Assembly (NCBI RefSeq): GCF_002760435.1
Contig: NZ_AUUU01000001.1
Span: forward strand, 1-44,473
DNA from: Clostridium sp. LS
GTDB taxonomy: Bacteria > Bacillota > Clostridia > Clostridiales > Clostridiaceae
DNA: 44,473 nucleotides
Reading direction: 5' to 3'
Shown piece after piece: positions 26,001 to 36,712 of the stretch; position 1 is the stretch's first letter, and each line of letters begins with the position of its first letter. The position numbers and the translations under genes are program-made. The notes beneath the pieces were generated by a model. The model ran no database searches, had not been told where the DNA came from, and worked only from the letters and a program-made list of their open reading frames with translations.

Positions 26001-27995
26001 ATGAACAAGTATAAGAAATTATTTGAACCAGTTATGATTGGTAAATGCGAAATAAAAAATCGTTTTGCATTAGCACCAATGGGGCCACTTGGACTAGCTG
26101 ATAGCGAAGGCGGGTTTAACCAAAGAGGAATCGATTATTATACTGAAAGAGCTAAAGGTGGGACAGGTCTAATTATTACAGGAGTAACTTTTGTAGATAA
26201 TGAAGTTGAAGAACATGGTATGCCAAATGTTCCATGCCCTACGCATAATCCAGTTCAATTTGTTAGAACAGGAAGAGAAATGACAGAAAGAATACATGCA
26301 TATAATGCAAAAGTATTTTTACAAATGTCAGGTGGATTTGGAAGAGTTACTATCCCAACTAACCTTGGAGAATTTCCTCCAGTGGCACCATCTCCAATTC
26401 AACATAGATGGCTTGATAAAACTTGCCGTGAAATTACAGTAGATGAAATTAAATCAATAGTTAAAAAGTTTGGAGATGGAGCTTTCAATGCAAAGAGAGC
26501 AGGTTTTGACGGAGTACAAATTCATGCTGTTCATGAAGGATACCTTATAGATCAATTTGCTATTTCATTATTTAACCACAGAACTGATGAATATGGTGGA
26601 AGTTTAGAAAATAGACTTCGTTTTGCACGTGAAATAGTTGAAGAAATTAAAAATAGATGTGGAGAAGATTTCCCAGTAACACTTAGATATTCACCAAAGA
26701 GTTTTATAAAAGATTTGAGAGATGGAGCACTTCCGGGTGAAGAGTTTGAAGAAAAGGGAAGAGATTTAGATGAGGGAATAGAAGCAGCTAAATTGCTTGT
26801 ATCATATGGATATGATTCATTAGATACAGACGTCGGATCGTATGATTCATGGTGGTGGAGTCATCCTCCAATGTATCAAGAAAAGGGACTATATAGACCA
26901 TATGCTAAATTAATGAAAGAAACTGTAGATGTACCTGTTATATGTGCAGGAAGAATGGACGATCCAGATATGGCATTAGAAGCCGTTGAAAATGGGACAT
27001 GCGACATTATAAGTCTTGGAAGACCACTTCTTGCTGACCCTGATTATGTAAACAAACTAAGAGCTAATAAAATTAAGTCTATTAGACCATGTATATCCTG
27101 CCAAGAAGGATGTATGGGGCGCATTCAACACTACTCATTACTTAATTGTGGAGTAAATCCTCAAGCGTGTAGAGAAAAAGATAATGCACTTACACCTATA
27201 TTAAAGAAAAAGAAAGTTTTAATAGTTGGTGGTGGAGTAGCAGGCTGTGAAGCAGCAAGAGTTTTAGCACTTAGAGGACACGAACCAGTTATTTATGAAA
27301 AGAATGATAGATTAGGTGGAAACCTTATTCCAGGTGGAGCACCAGATTTTAAAGAAGATGACATTGCACTAGCTGATTGGTATACGTATTCTTTAAAAGA
27401 ATTAAATGTTGAAGTTCATTTGAATACTGAAATTACAAAAGAACAAATTCTAAATTCTAAAGCTGATACTGTAATAATAGCTACAGGATCTACTCCAAAG
27501 ATATTCTCACTTGGAGATGATGATAAGGTGTTTACAGCAGCAGATGTATTAACAGGAAAGAAAGACTGTGGAGACAGTACTGTAGTAGTAGGTGGAGGAC
27601 TAGTTGGATGTGAAACTGCACTTGATCTTGCTAAAAAAGGTAAAAAAGTTACTATAGTTGAAGCCTTGCATAAAATTCTTGCATTAAATGGTCCACTATG
27701 TTCTGCAAATAGTGAGATGCTTGAAAAGTTAATTCCATTTAATAATATTGATGTAAAGACAAATTCGAAAGTTAAAACATATAAAGATGGCATTCTTGAA
27801 ATAGAAACAGAAACTGGAATAGATAATATTAAATGTGATTCAGTAATACTTTCAGTTGGATATAAAGAAGAAAATTCTTTATATAAAGAATTAGAATTTG
27901 AAATTCCAGAAATTCATCTTTTAGGAGATGCGCGTAAAGTATCTAATATCATGTATGCTATTTGGGATGCTTATGAAGTAGCTAATCACATATAG
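26001..27995 (+). CDS. Enoate/2,4-dienoyl-CoA reductase-like flavoenzyme (OYE + FAD)
   Basis: The 664-residue protein follows the plan of 2,4-dienoyl-CoA reductase, clostridial enoate reductases and BaiCD/BaiH: an FMN TIM barrel (residues 1-360), a [4Fe-4S] site and a C-terminal FAD/NAD(P) half. The cluster ligands appear as C-x2-C-x3-C-x11-C (CISCQEGCMG, then LNCGVN). The FAD Rossmann motif is VLIVGGGVAGCEAARVLALR and a second dinucleotide site is VVGGGLVGCETALDLA. It probably reduces C=C bonds of an unsaturated acid, CoA ester or xenobiotic. GGGAGG precedes the ATG. It is controlled by PadR and followed by an esterase. The exact substrate is unknown. Confidence 0.92.
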   Translation: MNKYKKLFEPVMIGKCEIKNRFALAPMGPLGLADSEGGFNQRGIDYYTERAKGGTGLIITGVTFVDNEVEEHGMPNVPCPTHNPVQFVRTGREMTERIHAYNAKVFLQMSGGFGRVTIPTNLGEFPPVAPSPIQHRWLDKTCREITVDEIKSIVKKFGDGAFNAKRAGFDGVQIHAVHEGYLIDQFAISLFNHRTDEYGGSLENRLRFAREIVEEIKNRCGEDFPVTLRYSPKSFIKDLRDGALPGEEFEEKGRDLDEGIEAAKLLVSYGYDSLDTDVGSYDSWWWSHPPMYQEKGLYRPYAKLMKETVDVPVICAGRMDDPDMALEAVENGTCDIISLGRPLLADPDYVNKLRANKIKSIRPCISCQEGCMGRIQHYSLLNCGVNPQACREKDNALTPILKKKKVLIVGGGVAGCEAARVLALRGHEPVIYEKNDRLGGNLIPGGAPDFKEDDIALADWYTYSLKELNVEVHLNTEITKEQILNSKADTVIIATGSTPKIFSLGDDDKVFTAADVLTGKKDCGDSTVVVGGGLVGCETALDLAKKGKKVTIVEALHKILALNGPLCSANSEMLEKLIPFNNIDVKTNSKVKTYKDGILEIETETGIDNIKCDSVILSVGYKEENSLYKELEFEIPEIHLLGDARKVSNIMYAIWDAYEVANHI

Positions 27996-28092
27996 TTCTT
28001 AAACTAATACTAATAAAGTGTTATGTAAATTATATACATTATATAGCACTTTATTGATAATTTTGATCAAAGCGTGTAAAAGGAGAATTTAT

Positions 28093-28959
28093 ATGAGTAA
28101 TGATGAAAGAACTTTGGAAATGGTAAAGAACATGAGAAAAGAAAATAAAGTAAGAGTAGAAAAGTCAACAATTTTAGGGGAAGAAATTTTTATTCCAACA
28201 AGAGATGGTAAGACCCGCTCTTTAATTTATAAAGCTAAAAATAATTCAAAGGCACCAGTATTGTTTGATGTTCATGGTGGTGGTTTTGTAACAGGACTTC
28301 CTGAAGATGATGATAGATTTTGTGATTTAGTTAGAAATGAGCTTGATATAACTGTTATTTCAATTGATTATAGACTTGCTCCCGAATATAAATGTCCAAC
28401 AGATAAAAATGATGTTTTTGATGTAGTGGATTATGTAAGTTCTCATAGCAGAGAGTTTCGAATTGATTCGTATAGCATGGCAATCGGCGGGCATAGTGCT
28501 GGAGCTAATATTTCAACTGTAGTATGTATGATGGCAAAGGAAGCAAAGAAGTTTTCATTTAAATGTCAGATTCTTGACTATCCTCCACTTGATTTAGCAA
28601 CACCAGCAACAGAAAAATTCTATACGGAAGGTGCAATTCCACCTGAAATAGCTGCGATTTTTGATAAATGTTATAGACGAGAAGAAGATGCTAAAAATTC
28701 GTATTGTTCCCCTGCATATGCAACAAATGAAGAACTAAAAGATTTACCACCAGCAATTTTAATTACGTGCGAAATAGATTCGCTTAGAGACGAAGCAGAA
28801 AACTACGCCCAAAAATTAATAAAGGCAGGTGTTGAAACAACTGCAAAAAGATTCTATGGAGTAAGGCATGGTTTTACAATTGGAGACTTTGAACTACCAG
28901 AAAGTAAAGAAGCTCATAAGATGATGATTGATGGATTAAGAAAATATTTATTTAAATAA
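28093..28959 (+). CDS. Alpha/beta-hydrolase esterase (HSL/Aes family)
   Basis: The 288-residue esterase belongs to the hormone-sensitive-lipase (type IV) group, which cleaves short-chain esters. The oxyanion-hole motif HGGG is at residues 61-64, the nucleophile elbow GHSAG places Ser135, and Asp229 and His259 complete the triad (CEIDSLRDE, VRHGFTI). There is no signal peptide, so it is cytoplasmic. I chose ATG 28093 because AGGAG lies 7 nt upstream; the longer in-frame form would add a hydrophobic stretch without a ribosome site. It lies about 100 nt after the enoate-reductase-like gene on the same strand and may share PadR control. Confidence 0.9.
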   Translation: MSNDERTLEMVKNMRKENKVRVEKSTILGEEIFIPTRDGKTRSLIYKAKNNSKAPVLFDVHGGGFVTGLPEDDDRFCDLVRNELDITVISIDYRLAPEYKCPTDKNDVFDVVDYVSSHSREFRIDSYSMAIGGHSAGANISTVVCMMAKEAKKFSFKCQILDYPPLDLATPATEKFYTEGAIPPEIAAIFDKCYRREEDAKNSYCSPAYATNEELKDLPPAILITCEIDSLRDEAENYAQKLIKAGVETTAKRFYGVRHGFTIGDFELPESKEAHKMMIDGLRKYLFK

Positions 28960-28975
28960 TATCTTTAAGACTTAA

Positions 28976-29015
28976 ATTCCATAGTGTATCAAAGGAGCAG
29001 GATACATTATGGGAT
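28976..29015 (+). terminator. Hairpin after the esterase
   Basis: ATTCCATAGTGTATC pairs with GATACATTATGGGAT around a short loop. No T run follows, so termination strength is doubtful. Confidence 0.5.
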
Positions 29016-29134
29016 TAATCTTCAATTAGTTTATCAATTTCTATAATAGTGCTATAAATACTAAAAGGGTATAGAAAATGAATGCGATATTAACTAGTAA
29101 ATCATGTATGTTTGCCGATTTAGGCTAATTTATA

Positions 29135-29821
29135 TTACAATTCTTGTATAAACAAAGTACCGTCACTTTGAATTTCAGCATAGAAAATATCTTCAATAGA
29201 AGATATATTTTGCAGTTTTAGTTGAGTGTTTAACCAATTTTCGCTTAAATTCAATTCCCTTAAGTTATCATATATGATTTTTCCATCAACAATAATTTCA
29301 GAGGGTATATACTTTAAACCAGGTGCAGAAATTTTCATATCTGATTTAGTTACTTGCTGTTCTTTAGGTTTTTTCATTACACTTACCTGCCCATTTGGCT
29401 CCAATATTGCATATTCTACCTCTGCAATAGAAAATACGTTTTGTACTCTAAGAGCCATTAACAGATCATCCATGTTGATATGACTTGATTTTAATGATGA
29501 TTTTATAATTTTGCCTTTTTTTATTAATATTGATGGCTGACCATCAATTATACGTCTTAGATTTCCTGATTTTAATCCAATATATCCACTTAAATAAGTG
29601 AGCAAACACCACCATATCAATCCAGCAAAATCATCCATAAAAGGTTCAGTGGATTCGCTAATCATATTAGCAGCAATTGAACCAACAGTAATTCCAGTTA
29701 CATAGTTAAAGTATGTTAAATGACTCACTTGCTTTTTTCCTAATATTCTAGTCAAAATCATTAATACCACGAATATTATTGTTGTTTTATATAATGCAAA
29801 AAATGCATTTGTTAAGTTCAT
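29135..29821 (-). CDS. DUF421/YetF-family membrane protein
   Basis: The 228-residue protein has three N-terminal membrane segments (about 8-25, 36-56 and 62-80) and a soluble C-terminal domain typical of YetF/YkjA-type proteins (DUF421 plus YetF C-terminal domain). Signatures are RILGKKQVSHLTYFNYVTGI, TVGSIAANM, GQPSILIKKGKI and the LLMALRVQNVFSIAEVEYAI block. Family members contribute to spore and stress functions in Bacillus, but the molecular role is unsettled. The start at 29821 has AAGGAGAT 9 nt upstream; the longer in-frame ATG at 29929 reads through AT-rich, non-family sequence. It is a single-gene unit. Confidence 0.88.
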   Translation of the reverse strand: MNLTNAFFALYKTTIIFVVLMILTRILGKKQVSHLTYFNYVTGITVGSIAANMISESTEPFMDDFAGLIWWCLLTYLSGYIGLKSGNLRRIIDGQPSILIKKGKIIKSSLKSSHINMDDLLMALRVQNVFSIAEVEYAILEPNGQVSVMKKPKEQQVTKSDMKISAPGLKYIPSEIIVDGKIIYDNLRELNLSENWLNTQLKLQNISSIEDIFYAEIQSDGTLFIQEL

Positions 29822-30125
29822 GATTTTTCTATCTCCTTGATTAAAATTTAAATAATTATAAATTATATATTTATTAGTGCTAAAATATATATAATTTATA
29901 TTTTTCCCAGAATTAACTCGTATATTCATTTCTTTTAATGAAGCCTCAAGATCAAAGCGTAGAATGTTTTTTACTGGGCTTTGGATCTCTGTGGAGTAAT
30001 GGCAGGTGCAATTTGTGATACACTTGCTTGTAAACTTTTGTGACGGTATAATATTGTGTTGATTTTAGTATTACATTATGCTAAAATCCATTTATATTTG
30101 CAGATTATAATGATATATAATTTAG

Positions 30126-30216
30126 TTTTCTAGGGTTCCGCAATTTAAAGTTGGCAGGTCCGAGAGAAGACGCACAGTTGACTGTGTACACGGAAGGATA
30201 AAAGCCTGGGAGATAT
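30126..30216 (+). promoter_or_regulatory. Guanidine-I (ykkC) riboswitch aptamer
   Basis: The ykkC consensus is clear: CTAGGGTTCCG, GGTCCGAGAGA, ACACGG, GGATAAAAGCC and GGGAGA in the right order and spacing. These match the guanidine-binding subtype 1. The ppGpp and PRPP variant subtypes share the scaffold, so the ligand is likely but not certain. The 3' end overlaps the terminator, giving a ligand-dependent ON switch. Confidence 0.93.
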
Positions 30217-30245
30217 TGAAGAATATTTCCATAGGCTTTTTTATT
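30201..30245 (+). terminator. Guanidine-I expression-platform terminator
   Basis: AAAGCCTGGGAGATATT (30201-30217) pairs with AATATT...AGGCTTT (30222-30238), then Ts. The 5' arm is the last conserved segment of the aptamer, so folding of the aptamer with ligand should disrupt the terminator. Confidence 0.88.
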
Positions 30246-30309
30246 TATTCAATTAACTTTTATTACTAAATCAGTTTAAAATATAAATATAGTTGGGAGA
30301 ATGGAATAT

Positions 30310-30828
30310 ATGGAGAATTTATTGATTAAAGAATGCAGTTTAGAAGACATAGAAAAAATTAAATACATAAGTGAAAAAACATTCTATGAAACGTTTTCTA
30401 ATGAGAATACAAAAGAAGATATGGAAAATTATTTGAAAGAAAATTTTTCTTATGAACAGTTAGAGAGCGAAATCAAAAATAATGGTTCAAGATTTTATAT
30501 AGTACAAAATAATGACGAAGTAGTTGCATACATGAAAGTTAATTTTGACAAAGCACAAACAGAGATAGAACATGATAATACATTAGAAGTTCAAAGAATC
30601 TACATATTGCAAGAATATAAAGGTAAGCATATCGGTAAAAGGTTAATACAAAAAGCTATAGAAATTGGAAGAGATAGAAATCTAAATTATATCTGGTTAG
30701 GTGTATGGGAACACAACTATAATGCGATAAAATTTTATGAAAAGCAAGGATTTGAGAAATTTGATACGCATATTTTCAAGTTGGGTGAAGATGAGCAAAC
30801 AGACAATTTGATGAAATTAATATTGTAA
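30310..30828 (+). CDS. PaiA-like GNAT N-acetyltransferase under a guanidine riboswitch
   Basis: The 172-residue GNAT transfers acetyl from acetyl-CoA to an amine. Motif A, with the acetyl-CoA loop, is RIYILQEYKGKHIGKRLIQ near residue 95. The WLGVWEHNYNAIKFYEKQGF block and the ending KLGEDEQTDNLMK match Bacillus PaiA, which acetylates polyamines. It follows a guanidine-I riboswitch, which places it in the guanidine response; a guanidino compound or related polyamine is a plausible substrate, by inference. ATG 30310 is preferred since GGGAG lies 10 nt upstream; the ATG at 30301 is too close to that site. Confidence 0.9.
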   Translation: MENLLIKECSLEDIEKIKYISEKTFYETFSNENTKEDMENYLKENFSYEQLESEIKNNGSRFYIVQNNDEVVAYMKVNFDKAQTEIEHDNTLEVQRIYILQEYKGKHIGKRLIQKAIEIGRDRNLNYIWLGVWEHNYNAIKFYEKQGFEKFDTHIFKLGEDEQTDNLMKLIL

Positions 30829-31035
30829 AAATCTTGTTTATGATAAATAAAATAACACATAATTTTAATAAATAAGATGTCATTTCTTATTTATAAAAAA
30901 CAAGGTGTATTATAAAAAAACAAATAACTACTAATAAGCATGTGTCACTAAATAACCTGAATAACACAAATATAGAGTTTATTATGATATATTATGGATA
31001 AAGAATGAAAAACAATTTACTAACTCTTATACTTC

Positions 31036-32507
<1,472 letters not shown>

Positions 32508-32541
32508 TATAGAATATTGCTGTAATTTGGTTCATTGAATT

Positions 32542-32583
32542 TAGGGGACTGCTGCGCTAAATAATTAGTGCACAGTCCCTTTA
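32542..32583. terminator. Hairpin after the GH1 gene
   Basis: AGGGGACTG and CTAA segments at 32543-32560 pair with TTAG and CAGTCCCTT at 32566-32583, with minor bulges. The T tract is short. It lies between convergent genes. Confidence 0.6.
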
Positions 32584-32639
32584 GTAAGAAAATAAATATC
32601 AAGCTCTAATGAATTTGATGTTTGAGGAATTTTGATTTT

Positions 32640-33911
32640 TCAGTTCTCAATATTCCAATTTTCTTCTGTTGCATATATTGAAACTCCATCTTTTTCGCTT
32701 GTTTCGTATATTTTAACGCCATTTGAAATTAAGTTACTGTAAGCAGAATTTTCATTTATATTTTTAGAGGTATCAGCAGTTATGTTTTCTGCTGATCTGC
32801 TTATAACTCCAAATACTGGTTTAACATATCTAATAAAATCTAGTGTCGATGATGTATCATATCCATGATGTGGAACTTTTATCACATCAACTTTGGCTCC
32901 ATTTAATAGTTTATTTTCAACAAAATCTTTTTCAGATCTCCATTCCATATCACCAGTAAATAAGGCTTGCAAGTCTCCATAATTTAAATATACAATTGCA
33001 GATCTATCATTCCAATAATCTATTAAACTTTCACCTCTTATAGGCTTAGGTTCAAACTCCTTATCAGATTGAATAAATTGTAAGATATTATTTTCATCTA
33101 TAAATTGATTTTTTGAAATAGTTGCAGTATTAATCTTATTTTTATTAATATAATCTATTATATCTTTATACATATCATAATCTTTTTTTAGTGATTCAAT
33201 TATATAAGGAGTTTCTTTAGTTAAATCCATGCCAGCGTACCAATCTTTTGTTTCCGGAATATTAGGAAGATAAACTTTCTTTACTTTAAAATTATCAAGA
33301 ATTGTGATCAATCCACCCATATGGTCTCCATGAGGATGTGTAAGTATAACATAATCGATTAATGGTTTTCCATCATCATTTTTTAAATCTTGTTCCTTCA
33401 AGAAACTTACAACTTTAGCTGAATTATTAAAATCCCCAGTATCAATTAATACTTTTTCTCCATTTGGAAGTTTAATATATGTGCAATCTGCATTTCCTAC
33501 ACTTAAGAATTTTATAAATAAGCTATCTGTCATTTTTCCAGGACCTTTATATTCACCTGAAGTATCGAAACTTTCCACTTTACCATTGATGATTATATTT
33601 CCAACTGCAAGAGAACTATCCGCCTTAACATAATATTTTTTGTTATCAACTGTAATCCATTGATTAGCAACCATTATACCACTGTCTGTTGAGTAATATT
33701 TCTTATTATTATGTTCATAAATCCCAGTTTGAAGAATTCCATTCATATCAAAGTAATACCAATTATTATTTATGAAGGTTTTACCTGATATAAATTTTCC
33801 ATTAGCATTAATATTGTTTTTTATTATATAGCAATCGACTCTAATAAATGAAAAAAATAAAGCAAACATAATAGTAATTAGTATTGGCTTTTTTATTATA
33901 TTTTTATTCAT
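32640..33911 (-). CDS. Secreted metallo-beta-lactamase-fold hydrolase with cell-wall-binding repeats
   Basis: The 423-residue protein has an N-terminal signal or anchor helix (residues 8-24). Residues about 35-125 hold four degenerate choline-binding-type repeats with aromatic WYYFD, KYYS, KYYVK patterns. The MBL domain follows from 130, with the metal motif HPHGDH at 192-197 and an earlier LIDTGD. The MBL part resembles the C-terminal nuclease-like domain of ComEC. It probably acts outside the cell, attached to wall or teichoic acids, perhaps on nucleic acids. AAAGGA precedes the ATG. It is a single-gene unit. The substrate is inference. Confidence 0.85.
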   Translation of the reverse strand: MNKNIIKKPILITIMFALFFSFIRVDCYIIKNNINANGKFISGKTFINNNWYYFDMNGILQTGIYEHNNKKYYSTDSGIMVANQWITVDNKKYYVKADSSLAVGNIIINGKVESFDTSGEYKGPGKMTDSLFIKFLSVGNADCTYIKLPNGEKVLIDTGDFNNSAKVVSFLKEQDLKNDDGKPLIDYVILTHPHGDHMGGLITILDNFKVKKVYLPNIPETKDWYAGMDLTKETPYIIESLKKDYDMYKDIIDYINKNKINTATISKNQFIDENNILQFIQSDKEFEPKPIRGESLIDYWNDRSAIVYLNYGDLQALFTGDMEWRSEKDFVENKLLNGAKVDVIKVPHHGYDTSSTLDFIRYVKPVFGVISRSAENITADTSKNINENSAYSNLISNGVKIYETSEKDGVSIYATEENWNIEN

Positions 33912-34070
33912 GTTACTGTTGTCCTTTATACATGGATTTATTAGTAATATTATTCTTTAAATATAAGAATTTTTCCGATATTAATTGAAATCTAACACAA
34001 CATTAACATGAGCTTAAAAAATTGATTTTGTGAGCAATCATAATGCGTCATTTCCTATGAGGTGTAATAC

Positions 34071-34297
34071 CAGTATGAAAGTCAGTGGGAAATAAAGAAA
34101 GAAGAAAACTTAAAAGTTTTAAATTTATAATTCCATTTAATGCAACTGCAAAACTAGTCCTTCCCGATGCAATAATAGAGAACATGAAAGTAAACGGCAA
34201 ACTATTAAAAGATGCCTAGCTTAGTTCAAATCAAAGTGATAAAAATGTAATTTTAGAATTAGTTAGCGGCTCATATAAATTTAACTGCTTACCATAA
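34071..34297 (+). pseudogene. Remnant of the C-terminus of an alpha-L-rhamnosidase (GH78)
   Basis: The stretch translates as a broken C-terminus of a GH78-like rhamnosidase. The part at 34071-34118 reads QYESQWEIKKEEN; a frameshift then moves the reading to the frame beginning near 34118, FKFIIPFNATAKLVLPDA, then VNGKLLKDA. That frame has an in-frame TAG at 34217-34219. It continues with VILELVSGSYKFNC to TAA at 34295-34297. The pattern IPFNATAxLVLP plus LELxSGxYxF is typical of the final beta-sandwich domain. No start or upstream portion remains, so it is a decayed fragment. Identification is from remembered family pattern. Confidence 0.6.
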
Positions 34298-34315
34298 GAC
34301 AGCTTGCATTAAATA

Positions 34316-34355
34316 AAAAAATGGAGTACTTCATTTAAGAAGTACTCCATTTTTG
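34316..34355. terminator. Bidirectional terminator after glnN
   Basis: A 16-bp stem (AAAAAATGGAGTACTTC with GAAGTACTCCATTTTT) closes a 6-nt loop, with A and T tracts on either side. It serves glnN on the minus strand. Confidence 0.9.
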
Positions 34356-34372
34356 TTATTAGAAATCTTATA

Positions 34373-36466
34373 TTAAACGTTGAATATCATATCGCTGTAA
34401 GTTGGGATTGGCCAGAATTCTTTATCAACTAAAGTTTCTAGTTTATCAGCGTCAGCTCTTAAAGTATTCATTTGTTCGAATACTTCGTATCTGTACATCA
34501 TTCCTAAATCGAATATATCACCTTCAAAGTTATCAGCTTTTTCAACTGCTTTTTCAAGAAGAGCTACATTTTTGTTTAATGAAGCTGTTAATGCTGAAAC
34601 TTCAGTTAATAATTCAGTTTGAACTGATATATCTGCTGCTACACCAGTAGCTTTTATAGTGTTAATTGATTCTGCAAGCTTTGTAGTAAACTTGATTACA
34701 GCAGGTATAATTTGACGTTTTGCCATTTCAAGTGTTGTTAAAGCTTCGATATTTATAATCTTGTTGTAGTTTTCAAGAGTAATTTCATAACGAGATTCAG
34801 CTTCTACTTTAGTTAAAACTCCATGTTTTTCAAGTACTGCTTGGTTCTTTGGATTAACCATAGCTTTAGCAGATTCTACAGTAGACTTAATGTTTGGAAG
34901 TCCTCTTCTTTCAGCTTCTACAACCCATTCGTCAGAGTATCCATTTCCGTTGAAGATAACTTTCTTGTGGTTTTTAACTATATCAGTTAAGATTGCTTGA
35001 ACTTCAGCATTTACATCAGAAGCTTTCTCAAGCTTATCTGCAATTTCAGATAAAGTTTCAGCAACTATTGTATTTAATACAAAGTTACATCCAGCGATTG
35101 AAGCTGAAGATGGAACCATTCTGAATTCGAACTTGTTTCCAGTGAATGCAAATGGAGAAGTTCTGTTTCTATCAGTTGCATCTTTTGGAAGTGGAGGTAA
35201 AGTATTTACTCCAATAGTTAATTCACTTGCAGCTTTAGAGCTTGTAGCAGGACCTTTTTCAATTTGTTCTAATACATCTTCTAATTGATCTCCTAAGAAG
35301 ATAGAAATTATAGCTGGAGGAGCTTCGTTAGCACCTAATCTATGATCATTTCCAGCATTAGCAGCTGATACCCTTAATAAATCTGGATATTCATCAACAG
35401 CTTTTATTACAGCACAAAGGAATAAAAGGAATTGTTGATTTTCGTGTGGTGATTTACCTGGTTCAAGAAGGTTCATTCCATCATCAGTACCCATTGACCA
35501 GTTGTTATGTTTACCTGATCCGTTTACTCCAGCAAATGGTTTTTCATGAAGTAAGCAGTATAATCCATGTTTTTCAGCAACTTTCTTCATTAATTCCATT
35601 GTAAGTTGGTTGTGGTCAGTTGATATATTTGTTGTACTAAATATTGGAGCTAATTCATGTTGAGCAGGAGCAACTTCGTTATGCTTAGTTTTAGCTAATA
35701 TTCCAAGCTTCCAAAGTTCTTCATCTAATTCTTTCATGAAATCAGAAACTCTTTCTTTAATTACTCCGAAGTAGTGATCTTCTAATTCTTGACCTTTTGA
35801 AGGTTTTGCTCCGAATAAAGTTCTTCCTGTTAAGATAAGGTCTTTACGAGCATCGTACATTTTCTTATCGATTAAGAAGTATTCTTGTTCTGGACCAACA
35901 GTTGTAATAACTTTTTGAGTAGTAGTATTACCTAATGATCTTAAAACACGTAGAGCTTGCTTGTTTAAAGCTTCCATTGAACGTAATAATGGAGTTTTCT
36001 TATCTAAAGCTTCCCCGTTATAAGAACAGAATGCAGTTGGTATGCATAAAGAACCATCTTTAATGAATGCTGGTGAAGTACAATCCCAAGCAGTGTATCC
36101 TCTAGCTTCGAAAGTAGCTCTTAATCCTCCAGATGGGAATGAAGATGCATCAGGTTCACCTTTAATTAATTCTTTTCCTGAAAATTCAAGAATAACTTTT
36201 CCATCAGAAGTTGGGCTGATGAAAGAATCATGTTTTTCAGCAGTGATTCCTGTCATTGGTTGGAACCAGTGAGTGAAGTGAGTAGCTCCTTTTTCTACAG
36301 CCCAGTCTCTCATTGCAGCTGCAACAACGTCAGCAACATCTGGCTCAAGAGCAGTTCCTTTTTCAATTGTCTTCTTTAAAGCTTTATAAGTAGCCTTTGG
36401 AAGACGTTCCTTCATTACTGCATCATTAAATACATTTGAAGCAAAAATTTCATTGATTTTGTTCAT
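34373..36466 (-). CDS. glnN: Type III glutamine synthetase
   Basis: The enzyme joins ammonia to glutamate with ATP, making glutamine. The 697-residue length marks the GSIII class, about 50 percent longer than GSI. Visible GSIII signatures are [17 protein letters not shown] near residue 65, [11 protein letters not shown] near 195 (metal ligands), [15 protein letters not shown] and [12 protein letters not shown] (active site), and [22 protein letters not shown] precedes the ATG by 8 nt. The 330-nt 5' leader has a promoter, a hairpin and a terminator in front of the gene (below), which points to attenuation by nitrogen status. The type III enzyme is common in Clostridium and Bacteroides. Confidence 0.96.
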   Translation of the reverse strand: MNKINEIFASNVFNDAVMKERLPKATYKALKKTIEKGTALEPDVADVVAAAMRDWAVEKGATHFTHWFQPMTGITAEKHDSFISPTSDGKVILEFSGKELIKGEPDASSFPSGGLRATFEARGYTAWDCTSPAFIKDGSLCIPTAFCSYNGEALDKKTPLLRSMEALNKQALRVLRSLGNTTTQKVITTVGPEQEYFLIDKKMYDARKDLILTGRTLFGAKPSKGQELEDHYFGVIKERVSDFMKELDEELWKLGILAKTKHNEVAPAQHELAPIFSTTNISTDHNQLTMELMKKVAEKHGLYCLLHEKPFAGVNGSGKHNNWSMGTDDGMNLLEPGKSPHENQQFLLFLCAVIKAVDEYPDLLRVSAANAGNDHRLGANEAPPAIISIFLGDQLEDVLEQIEKGPATSSKAASELTIGVNTLPPLPKDATDRNRTSPFAFTGNKFEFRMVPSSASIAGCNFVLNTIVAETLSEIADKLEKASDVNAEVQAILTDIVKNHKKVIFNGNGYSDEWVVEAERRGLPNIKSTVESAKAMVNPKNQAVLEKHGVLTKVEAESRYEITLENYNKIINIEALTTLEMAKRQIIPAVIKFTTKLAESINTIKATGVAADISVQTELLTEVSALTASLNKNVALLEKAVEKADNFEGDIFDLGMMYRYEVFEQMNTLRADADKLETLVDKEFWPIPTYSDMIFNV

Positions 36467-36670
36467 TAATAAAATCTCCTTTCAGAATACACAACATAAT
36501 TGAAGTGGTATAATTTGAATTGATATTATTTAAATTGTTATTAACTAGTTGAAAACATTAATAATTTTAAAAAAATTTTAGAGTATAAATGCTAAATTGT
36601 CAATATAAAAATATATAGCAAGACAATATAAAACTACTTATAAATACAAATTTGGAACAAATTACATATC

Positions 36671-36712
36671 AAAAAATAAAAAGCTAAAGAAATAATAAGG
36701 TATTCTTTAGCT
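36671..36712 (-). terminator. Leader terminator upstream of glnN
   Basis: On the minus strand, AGCTAAAGAA (36712-36703) pairs with TTCTTTAGCT (36691-36682), then a T-rich tract (to 36671). It lies about 110 nt after the predicted start and 215 nt before glnN, as for an attenuator. Confidence 0.75.

Noticed and set aside
27416..27793. 125-codon open frame antisense to the enoate-reductase-like gene
   Set aside because: No ribosome site; the plus-strand frame has clear FAD motifs, so the antisense frame is a by-product.
28010..28055. Hairpin between the enoate-reductase-like gene and the esterase
   Set aside because: Arms AATAAAGTG/CACTTTATT can pair, but the loop is long and no T tract follows, so a terminator call is not supported.
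29822..29929. N-terminal extension of the YetF-like protein
   Set aside because: The added 36 residues are AT-rich with no family similarity, while a strong ribosome site fits the start at 29821.
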